A stretch of 5,013 nt of DNA from Clostridiales bacterium (GTDB taxonomy: Bacteria > Bacillota > Clostridia > Oscillospirales > QAMX01). A program made the position numbers and the translations under genes. Under the pieces are notes generated by a model. The model searched no databases and was not told the origin of the DNA. It saw nothing but the letters and a program-made list of their open reading frames with translations. This document shows positions 1 through 5,013 of this stretch, piece after piece. The number at the start of each line of letters is the position of its first letter. Position 1 is the stretch's first letter. The stretch spans positions 1-5,013 of the forward strand of contig DUUG01000082.1 of the NCBI GenBank assembly GCA_012841675.1, read 5' to 3'.

Positions 1-48
1 CCCTGGCAGCATGGCGATGTCTGGCATTATGAAATTGACTGGACATAA
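1..48 (+). pseudogene. Inverted copy of the 3' end of the sialidase-like gene (fragment cut by left edge)
   Basis: Reading frame 1 on the plus strand gives PWQHGDVWHYEIDWT followed by TAA at 46-48. This is identical, down to every base, to the last 15 codons and stop of the minus-strand gene at 91-1359. The fragment enters from the left edge, so its true extent cannot be seen. It may be the end of a second, convergent copy of the gene, or a fold-back artefact created at the terminator hairpin. The absence of any silent difference over 16 codons means the copy is very recent or not real. It is listed as a pseudogene only because a fragment without a visible start cannot be called a gene. Confidence 0.5.
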
Positions 49-56
49 ACAACGAA

Positions 57-82
57 AAAACCGGCACCAAAGTGCCGGTTTT
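57..82 (-). terminator. Intrinsic terminator of the sialidase-like gene (possibly bidirectional)
   Basis: An 11-bp stem (57-67 with 72-82, core CCGGCAC/GTGCCGG) closes a 4-nt CAAA loop. On the minus strand the stem is followed by a run of six T (complement of A55-A60), and it begins 8 nt after the TAA at 91-93. On the plus strand the stem is followed by TTTTATT, so it could also stop transcription entering from the left. This is a typical rho-independent terminator. Confidence 0.9.
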
Positions 83-90
83 ATTGTTGT

Positions 91-1359
91 TTATGTCCAG
101 TCAATTTCATAATGCCAGACATCGCCATGCTGCCAGGGCTGGTTGTCGTACTGACCGATCTTTGTAACATATAACTCAAGCCGGCCGGTTTCACGGTTTT
201 CTAGGAACGAGAAGTTTGATAGCTGCACCAGATCCGATTCCCCTTCACGCTTGGTATCAATGATCGTAAGTGAATCTTTCTCAGCGACGCCAAATTCCTC
301 ATTGACACGCACCAAGCAAAGAGGCCAGCGCGGGTAGTTGCTATAGGCTTTGTGATCTGTTATGTTGCCGATCCAGTACAGGTTTCCGCTCTGGGAGTTA
401 CGGACGAAGTATGAAATGGTTGCGGAGGAATAGATGATTTCTCCGTCATCAAAGTGCCAGGGAGAGGGAGGGGAGAAGGTGCGGCCTTGGTCATCCGAGT
501 ATGTGTACCATTTGGCACTGGGCATGCCGGGTTCAATTCGCGTGTTCCAGTGGGGGTTTCTAACATTGGAACCGCGAAAGACGATCAAGATACGGCCTTG
601 GTTTAACAGGGCGACAGTAGGCTCATCTACCCCGCGGGAACTGAGTCGGTCAGAGATTACCACCGGCTGCGAGGGAATAAAATCGTACTGTGAACCGTTC
701 CAAACGCCTCGTACGAGAATGATGCCCTTCATGATTTGCGGGCAGGAAGGAAACACATCCTCCACGTTAGAACCAAGCAGTTCGCAACACTTGCTAACGG
801 GAACACCTAACGGAATCAGCAGGTCGCCTTGGGGATCAACGACCAAATTTGTTCCGCAATAGGCCATGTTGCGGTTGTAATATTCGGGCGTTGTGGGGTC
901 AATTGGTCGGTGTTCCAAACCTGACTCATAATGCACCAGCTGTGTTGAGGATTCGCCGCTTTCCGTAGAAATGCGAAGGAGTGTATGGTCGGAGAATGCG
1001 GCTTCTGCTTTATACCACCGGTCGTAGGCCTCCTTATGTCCATTTGTAAAGACGCGTTCTAAAAGCATTTCCACAAAGTGACTGTGTATAGGGTTCCAGA
1101 TTTTCGTAAAGGATGTGGTTTCAATTTCATGGGAACCCATGTATAAAAGGGTTTCGCTGGTAATATCTACCCAAGGCCCCCATGTCAGACCGTTGTCGGG
1201 GCTGATTCGTTCCTGCGCATTGTGAATAAAATCAGAATCTGTTTCCAAGGTTTTTCGTTCTACTCGTGTTAGGCCGGTATGGGCGGCGTATCGGTGCGTA
1301 TACCACTCGCAAACACCGTCCGTACGCGCCGGTTGATATTTGGATGCCTTTACGTTCAT
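91..1359 (-). CDS. Sialidase-like BNR/Asp-box beta-propeller protein, probably cytoplasmic
   Basis: This encodes a 422-residue protein. It has two recognisable Asp boxes (S-x-D-x-G-x-T-aromatic): SPDNGLTW at 53-60 and SDDQGRTF at 288-295. Such motifs mark the beta-hairpin turns of sialidase-type propellers. Other conserved-looking stretches are DEPTVA at 245-250 and NYPRWPLCLVRV at 341-352. There is no signal peptide, lipobox, membrane segment or carbohydrate-binding module, so the protein probably stays in the cytoplasm, unlike most host-glycan sialidases. I cannot place the arginine triad, the Tyr/Glu pair or an F/YRIP motif with confidence, so sialic-acid hydrolysis is not established. It could be another propeller glycosidase or a non-catalytic sugar-binding protein. 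The start is well supported by AAAGGAGG at 1367-1374, 7 nt upstream of the ATG. It has its own promoter and terminator. The last 15 codons are repeated in inverted orientation at 1-48. Confidence 0.85.
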   Translation of the reverse strand: MNVKASKYQPARTDGVCEWYTHRYAAHTGLTRVERKTLETDSDFIHNAQERISPDNGLTWGPWVDITSETLLYMGSHEIETTSFTKIWNPIHSHFVEMLLERVFTNGHKEAYDRWYKAEAAFSDHTLLRISTESGESSTQLVHYESGLEHRPIDPTTPEYYNRNMAYCGTNLVVDPQGDLLIPLGVPVSKCCELLGSNVEDVFPSCPQIMKGIILVRGVWNGSQYDFIPSQPVVISDRLSSRGVDEPTVALLNQGRILIVFRGSNVRNPHWNTRIEPGMPSAKWYTYSDDQGRTFSPPSPWHFDDGEIIYSSATISYFVRNSQSGNLYWIGNITDHKAYSNYPRWPLCLVRVNEEFGVAEKDSLTIIDTKREGESDLVQLSNFSFLENRETGRLELYVTKIGQYDNQPWQHGDVWHYEIDWT

Positions 1360-1366
1360 TTGCGTT

Positions 1367-1374
1367 CCTCCTTT
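1367..1374 (-). promoter_or_regulatory. Ribosome binding site of the sialidase-like gene
   Basis: The minus strand reads AAAGGAGG followed by a 7-nt spacer (AACGCAA) and the ATG at 1359-1357. This near-perfect complement of the 16S rRNA tail fixes the start codon. Confidence 0.9.
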
Positions 1375-1387
1375 CCCCGTTAATGGG

Positions 1388-1415
1388 ATTATAGCAGGAA
1401 TCGTAAGAGAATCAA
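1388..1415 (-). promoter_or_regulatory. Extended -10 housekeeping promoter for the sialidase-like gene
   Basis: On the minus strand a TTGATT -35 box (1410-1415) is separated by 16 nt from a perfect TATAAT -10 box (1388-1393). TGC directly before the -10 gives an extended TGnTATAAT element. Transcription would start near 1380-1382, leaving a leader of about 22 nt that just holds the Shine-Dalgarno site. It sits between the pot operon terminator and the gene, so the two units are transcribed separately. I see no clear operator or cre-like palindrome overlapping it. Confidence 0.8.
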
Positions 1416-1427
1416 ATAGTATAAAGA

Positions 1428-1457
1428 AAAAATACCCCGAATTACCGGGGTATTTTT
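1428..1457 (-). terminator. Intrinsic terminator of the pot operon
   Basis: A 12-bp stem (1428-1439 with 1446-1457, GC core ACCCCG/CGGGGT) closes a 6-nt loop. On the minus strand the 3' side runs into TATTTTTTCTTT. It begins 4 nt after the potD stop codon (1462-1464), so transcription of the transporter operon should end here. Its A/T flanks are nearly symmetric, but no gene approaches from the left on the plus strand. Confidence 0.92.
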
Positions 1458-1461
1458 CTTC

Positions 1462-2643
1462 TTAGTAGTTATTGCGTTTTTTCTTGCGAATGAACAGGAA
1501 GACGGCTAGAGCACCTATGCCGACCGCAATCAGCACATACACAACCAAAGAAACTCCTTCGCCGGCGCGAACCGTCGTGGACCAAAGCTCATCCATGTAG
1601 CGGATGGTTTCATCCGGTAGCGTTTCAAAGGTGCGTCCGCGTGCCAGAATTTCCGCGCTGGGGTAGGCAATTTCACTTTCCACCAGTTCGGCGGACATAT
1701 ACTGTTTAGCCTCGGACAAAGGCGTGGAATAGCCGAGGAATTCCATGTTCATGGCCGAAGTTTCTGGATCACACATGAAATTGATATACATTTCCGCGGC
1801 TTTTTTATTCTGCGCACTGGCAGGAATACACATAGCGTCAATAAAGAGGTTGAAGCCCTCCTTCGGAAATGCAAAAGCAAGGTTATCGTTGTTTGCCTGC
1901 ATGGTTAGGAAATCGCCGGCATAGTAGGGAACAATCCAAGACTCTTCCTGCTCCATCTGAGAAAAGGACTGGTCCATTACATACTGCTGTACCACTGATC
2001 TCTGTTCCTTCAGTTTTTCCGCGGCTTGCTGAAGCTGGTCTTTATCGGCGGTATTAACGTCAATGCCAAGCAGCAACTGCGCTATGCCAAACGCATCTCT
2101 CGGGTTGCCGAACATGAGGATTTTGCCCGCATAGTCCTGATCCCAGAGAATGCTCCAACTGTCCACAGGTTTTGTGACGTATTTAGTATTGTAGATAATA
2201 CCCACAGTGCCCCAAGTATAGGGGACGGAATAGCGGTTTTCAGGGTCATAGCTGCGGTTTTTAAATTCCTCATCCACATACTGATAGTTGGGGATATTGT
2301 TAAAATCCAAAGGAAGCAGCATATCTTCTGCAATTAAACGGCCGATCATATAGTCGGACGGGATAATCACATCGTAGGACGAGCCGCCGTTTTTCAAACG
2401 GGTGTACATGGCTTCGTTGCTTTCATACGTCGAGTAGTTGACCTTAATCCCCGTGCGGCGGGTGAACTCGGCGTTTAGATCGATGGATCCATCGGAGCCG
2501 TCGGCAATATACTGACCCCAGTTGTAGACGTTAATATACTCACCGGTCAGAGGGACGGCAACCGTATCATCAGCAGTGGCGGATAGGGGAGTGACGAGTC
2601 CCAACATCAGTAGAAGGACCAATAAACATCCAAGCTTTTTCAT
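1462..2643 (-). CDS. potD: Polyamine-type ABC transporter substrate-binding protein with C-terminal membrane anchor
   Basis: This 393-residue protein would bind spermidine, putrescine or a related cation outside the membrane and deliver it to PotB/PotC. Residues 1-24 form a signal peptide (MKK, then a leucine-rich core, with likely cleavage after SATA). Family landmarks are YNWGQYI at 40-46, YDVIIPSDYMI at 90-100, PYTWGTVGIIYN at 141-152, then FPKEGFNLFIDAM, INFMCDPE and GYSTP, matching the E. coli PotD order. There is no lipobox. Instead, a hydrophobic helix at about 364-385 followed by RKKKR would tether the protein to the membrane with its tail inside. Some expected ligand contacts differ: GQ replaces the TE of the E. 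coli NWTEY motif, and LFID replaces FWMD. The exact ligand is therefore uncertain. The start is supported by AAAGGAGC 7 nt upstream. It is the last gene of the operon, 19 nt after potC and directly before a terminator. Confidence 0.93.
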   Translation of the reverse strand: MKKLGCLLVLLLMLGLVTPLSATADDTVAVPLTGEYINVYNWGQYIADGSDGSIDLNAEFTRRTGIKVNYSTYESNEAMYTRLKNGGSSYDVIIPSDYMIGRLIAEDMLLPLDFNNIPNYQYVDEEFKNRSYDPENRYSVPYTWGTVGIIYNTKYVTKPVDSWSILWDQDYAGKILMFGNPRDAFGIAQLLLGIDVNTADKDQLQQAAEKLKEQRSVVQQYVMDQSFSQMEQEESWIVPYYAGDFLTMQANNDNLAFAFPKEGFNLFIDAMCIPASAQNKKAAEMYINFMCDPETSAMNMEFLGYSTPLSEAKQYMSAELVESEIAYPSAEILARGRTFETLPDETIRYMDELWSTTVRAGEGVSLVVYVLIAVGIGALAVFLFIRKKKRNNY

Positions 2644-2662
2644 CTATCTAGCTCCTTTCGAT

Positions 2663-3487
2663 TTATAGATCGTTTGTCGGCATAACCAGCTTTCTGTTCC
2701 GCCGCTGCGTTTCACGTAGCTGCAGCAGGTTCATCAGAAGCATTACCAGAAGAATCAGTGTGAACAACACGGCGAAAAGCGCATAAATGCGTCCCGGCAG
2801 GGGCTTTTTCGTATAGGTATATATCTGAACGGGAAGCGTTTCAAACGTGGCGCCGCTGACAAAGTAGGAAATGACAAAATCGTCCAACGACATAGTGAAA
2901 GCCATGAGACCGCCGGAGATAATGCTTGGCATAATTTCCGGCAGAACGACTTTGAAAAATGCTTTTGCCGGCGGACAGCCAAGGTCAAGTGCCGCTTCGG
3001 TCAGGTGTTTGTTTAACTGACGAAGCTTTGGCATGACCGAGAGTATGACGTATGGAAGGTTAAAGGTAATATGGGCAATGAGAATGGTGAACACGCCCAT
3101 GATGTTGTTGATACGGAACATACGCCCGAAAAACACAAACAAAAGTGCCAAAGAAATACCGGTGACAATATCGGGATTGATCATAGGGATGTTCGTTACC
3201 GACATCACCACTGAGCGCATCTTTTTCCCCATAGAGTGAATCCCAACGGCCGCCATGGTGCCCAGAACCGTGGCAATCAGCGATGACAGCACGGCGATGA
3301 GAAGCGAGTTCAGCATGCTCTGCATAAGGCCTCTGTCGCGGAACAGCTCACGATACTGGTGGAAGGAAAAGTCTCGCAGGTCGTTTAAACCGCGTCCGCC
3401 GCTAAACGAAGCAATGATCAGCAGAACGATAGGCGCATAGAGAAAAACGAACACAATAATGGTGAAAATCTTGTTAAACTTTTTCAT
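2663..3487 (-). CDS. potC: Polyamine-type ABC transporter permease PotC
   Basis: This encodes a 274-residue inner-membrane permease, full length for the family (E. coli PotC is of similar size). About six hydrophobic helices are visible, near residues 8-27, 57-83, 102-122, 130-152, 186-209 and 234-256. The cytoplasmic EAA loop that docks onto the ATPase is at 164-183 (EAALDLGCPPAKAFFKVVLP). The strongly PotC-typical MSLDDFVISYF follows at 199-209. Together with PotB it would form the translocation channel. The ATG at 3487-3485 overlaps the potB TGA by 4 nt (ATGA), with GAGGTG 8 nt upstream inside potB, so translation is probably coupled. The stop precedes potD by 19 nt. The C-terminal tail is basic (RRNRK) and cytoplasmic. 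Which of the two permeases this is follows from the SLDDF motif and the gene order. Confidence 0.95.
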   Translation of the reverse strand: MKKFNKIFTIIVFVFLYAPIVLLIIASFSGGRGLNDLRDFSFHQYRELFRDRGLMQSMLNSLLIAVLSSLIATVLGTMAAVGIHSMGKKMRSVVMSVTNIPMINPDIVTGISLALLFVFFGRMFRINNIMGVFTILIAHITFNLPYVILSVMPKLRQLNKHLTEAALDLGCPPAKAFFKVVLPEIMPSIISGGLMAFTMSLDDFVISYFVSGATFETLPVQIYTYTKKPLPGRIYALFAVLFTLILLVMLLMNLLQLRETQRRNRKLVMPTNDL

Positions 3488-4302
3488 ACCAGCAACACCT
3501 CATCGCTATCGGTGAAGCGGTTCATAATCCACATACAAAGGAAAATCAAAATCATCAGCACAAGAGAGAGTGCCGCGCCTAAATTGGGATTATACGCTTG
3601 CTTAAACTGCTCCTCAATGACGTCACCGATAAGGCGGGTACCGCTGCTGCCGAGTTTTTGTGAGATATAGAAGGTACTGACTGCAGGGACAAATACCATG
3701 GTAACTCCGGCAATAATCCCCGGCAAACTCAGCGGCAGAATCACCTTCGCCAACACGTTTTTGCTGTTGCATCCGAGATCCTGCGCCGACTCGATGAGAT
3801 GTTTGTCAAGCTTGGCCAAAACGCTGTGCAAAGGCAGAATCATATACGGCAGATAGTTATACACCATGCCGAGCACGACGGCCCCCGGCGTGCGGATCAG
3901 ACGAAACGGTCCAAACCCAATGGCGTTAAATAGACGGTTGATAAGCCCCGTATCTTCGAGCATGGCAACCCAGGCAATCGTGCGAAGCAAAAAACTCATG
4001 CACATGGGAAGCATTAAAAGCATAACCAGCAAACGCTGTTGGGAATCGGAGGCTTTTGAAATGGCATATGCCACCGGATAGCCAACGAAAAGACAAACGA
4101 CTGTCGCTACCAAAGCAAGCCAGATGGAATCGCCAAAGGTTTGCAGATGATTGCCCATGCGAGATAGGTTGCCCAAAGTGAACTGACCGGTGGAGGGGTC
4201 TGTCAGGGCGAAAAACAAAACAACGGCCAGAGGTACGATAATGAACATCGCCATCCAGAGAAGATACGGCGCGGCCAAAAAGCGTGCCTTGTTGTTATGC
4301 AT
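3484..4302 (-). CDS. potB: Polyamine-type ABC transporter permease PotB
   Basis: This encodes a 272-residue inner-membrane permease. Hydrophobic helices lie near residues 12-32, 58-82, 91-112, 140-160, 193-213 and 243-262. The EAA loop is at 171-190 (ESAQDLGCNSKNVLAKVILP), followed by a PotB-like membrane stretch with VFVPAVSTFYIS at 203-214. I chose the ATG at 4302-4300: it gives the normal MHNNKARFLAAPYLLW start and has GGGAGG 6 nt upstream. An ATG in the same frame at 4374 would add 24 proline/arginine-rich residues unlike any permease start and would sit deep inside potA. The gene overlaps potA by 8 nt and potC by 4 nt, a tightly coupled operon arrangement that suits fixed subunit ratios. 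Confidence 0.95.
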   Translation of the reverse strand: MHNNKARFLAAPYLLWMAMFIIVPLAVVLFFALTDPSTGQFTLGNLSRMGNHLQTFGDSIWLALVATVVCLFVGYPVAYAISKASDSQQRLLVMLLMLPMCMSFLLRTIAWVAMLEDTGLINRLFNAIGFGPFRLIRTPGAVVLGMVYNYLPYMILPLHSVLAKLDKHLIESAQDLGCNSKNVLAKVILPLSLPGIIAGVTMVFVPAVSTFYISQKLGSSGTRLIGDVIEEQFKQAYNPNLGAALSLVLMILIFLCMWIMNRFTDSDEVLLV

Positions 4303-5013
4303 CCCTGTCCTCCCGTTCCGCGGCTTCGGCCTCAGCGGCGGCAATGGCCTCAGCCGTATCGGACAAGTCCACATCCTCCGCGAATTCCTCGCTAAAGCTG
4401 CTGTAATCGCCTACCGTGCCGGAATAGGCACTCTTTTTCATAATATGGATATCTTCCGGATTAATGACAAGGCCGACTTCTGTGCCTGTCGCTTGATAGT
4501 CGGTAGACTGAATCAGCCACTTAAATCCGCTGACATCGATGATAAATTCGTAGTGCACACCCTTAAAGGTGACGGAATCGACCCAACCGCGGATATGGCC
4601 TTCCTCATAAGGGATAATGTCTATGTCTTCCGGGCGTAGCACAACATCCACCGGCTCGTTTTTGGTAAAACCCTTGTCAAGACAGGTAAAGCGCATGTTG
4701 CAGAATTCTACCAGGTAATCATCCCGCATGATGCCGTCAATAATATTAGACTCTCCAATAAAGTCGGCCACAAAAGCGTTGACCGGCTCGTTATATATGT
4801 CCTCGGGCGTACCGATTTGTTGAATGATTCCCTTATCCATGACAACAACCGTGTCGCTCATGGTAAGAGCCTCTTCCTGATCGTGGGTCACGTAAATAAA
4901 GGTTATTTCCAACTGCTGCTGGATACGCATCAGCTCCTGCTGCATATCCTTGCGCAGGCGAAGGTCAAGCGCGCCAAGCGGCTCATCCAGCAAAAGCACC
5001 TTCGGACGGCACA
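4295..5013 (-). CDS. potA: Polyamine-type ABC transporter ATP-binding protein, N-terminus cut by right edge
   Basis: This is the C-terminal 238 residues or so of the importer ATPase, which hydrolyses ATP at the cytoplasmic face of PotB/PotC. The frame is open to the window end (CRPK precedes VLLLDEP), so a GTG at 4999 is an internal valine codon and not a start. Visible motifs are Walker B VLLLDEP with the catalytic glutamate, the D-loop GALD, and the H-loop VTHDQEEAL with its histidine at 4883-4885. The PotA-typical GTPEDIYNEPVNAFVADFIGESN follows, and then a TOBE-type regulatory domain containing two PEDI segments (RPEDIDI, NPEDIHIM). Walker A, the Q-loop and the LSGGQ signature lie outside the window. 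The protein ends in an unusual acidic, alanine/glutamate-rich tail of roughly 30 residues after the TOBE region. The TAA at 4297-4295 overlaps the potB start by 8 nt. The operon promoter must be beyond the right edge. Confidence 0.95.
   Translation of the reverse strand, partial: CRPKVLLLDEPLGALDLRLRKDMQQELMRIQQQLEITFIYVTHDQEEALTMSDTVVVMDKGIIQQIGTPEDIYNEPVNAFVADFIGESNIIDGIMRDDYLVEFCNMRFTCLDKGFTKNEPVDVVLRPEDIDIIPYEEGHIRGWVDSVTFKGVHYEFIIDVSGFKWLIQSTDYQATGTEVGLVINPEDIHIMKKSAYSGTVGDYSSFSEEFAEDVDLSDTAEAIAAAEAEAAEREDRDA
4309..4314 (-). promoter_or_regulatory. Ribosome binding site deciding the potB start
   Basis: GGGAGG on the minus strand lies inside the 3' end of potA, 6 nt before the ATG at 4302-4300. 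It selects this start over the in-frame ATG 72 nt upstream at 4374. Confidence 0.8.

Larger units (their letters stand above)
1..138. repeat. 138-bp near-perfect inverted repeat centred on a terminator hairpin
   Basis: Base i pairs with base 139-i. Positions 1-53 are the exact reverse complement of 86-138, and 57-67 of 72-82. The only interruptions are the 4-nt centre CAAA (68-71) and two mismatched pairs, 54/85 and 56/83. The arms contain the 3' coding end of the sialidase-like gene and the centre is its terminator. Whether the symmetry continues left of base 1 cannot be seen; the minus-strand gene itself continues to the right of 138. Confidence 0.97.

Noticed and set aside
434..862. Open frame of 142 codons on the plus strand
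   Set aside because: It lies wholly inside the sialidase-like gene on the other strand, has a low-complexity Ser/Pro/Thr-rich translation and no recognisable domain. It is a shadow frame.
2026..2337. Open frame of 103 codons on the plus strand inside potD
   Set aside because: It is antisense to a well-conserved gene, and its composition reflects the complement of potD codons.
2481..2494. Perfect 14-bp palindrome CGATGGATCCATCG
   Set aside because: It lies within the potD coding sequence for a DGSDGSID segment. A single short palindrome there is best explained by codon content and not by an operator.
4303..4374. Longer potB beginning at the in-frame ATG at 4374
   Set aside because: It would add a proline/arginine-rich stretch fully inside potA, with no homology to permease starts, while the ATG at 4302 has a good Shine-Dalgarno site and the expected N-terminus.
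4190..4639. Open frame of 149 codons on the plus strand
   Set aside because: It is antisense to the potA/potB junction, has no ribosome site that stands out and no recognisable domain.
1..5013. CRISPR arrays, tRNA or rRNA genes, insertion sequences, riboswitches, defence or other novel systems
   Set aside because: No spaced direct repeats, cloverleaf, transposase frame or aptamer-like leader was seen. Nearly all bases are explained by five genes and their signals, and the only unexplained structure is the left-edge palindrome.

Overview
The window carries a nearly complete polyamine-type ABC importer operon (potA-potB-potC-potD) and, downstream of it, a stand-alone gene for a sialidase-like (BNR/Asp-box) beta-propeller protein. 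All five genes read on the minus strand. Base composition looks balanced. The Shine-Dalgarno sites are strong (AAAGGAGG type), the binding protein has a C-terminal membrane anchor rather than a free periplasmic form, and the Pot proteins resemble those of Gram-positive anaerobes. Together these suggest a Bacillota/Clostridia-type bacterium, probably from a gut or similar anaerobic community. That taxonomic reading is an inference.

Layout from right to left, in the direction of transcription: potA, the ATPase, is cut by the right edge (4295-5013, lacking its N-terminal part with Walker A and the ABC signature). It overlaps potB (3484-4302, permease) by 8 nt. potB overlaps potC (2663-3487, permease) by 4 nt in an ATGA junction. 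potC is followed after 19 nt by potD (1462-2643, substrate-binding protein). A strong intrinsic terminator lies directly after the potD stop (1428-1457). A separate, near-consensus extended -10 promoter (1388-1415) then drives the sialidase-like gene (91-1359), which ends at a second terminator hairpin (57-82).

PotD would capture a polyamine or related cation outside the membrane, PotB and PotC form the channel, and a PotA dimer powers uptake. Overlapping or closely spaced genes imply one transcript with translational coupling; its promoter lies beyond the right edge. The sialidase-like gene is a separate transcription unit, so a functional tie to polyamine uptake is not supported.

The most unusual structure is at the left edge. 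Bases 1-138 form an almost perfect inverted repeat centred on the terminator hairpin, so the last 15 codons plus stop of the sialidase-like gene appear again on the plus strand at 1-48. This is either a fold-back or assembly artefact at a sequence end, or a real tail-to-tail inverted duplication. I see no convincing new biological system, CRISPR array, mobile element, tRNA or rRNA here.
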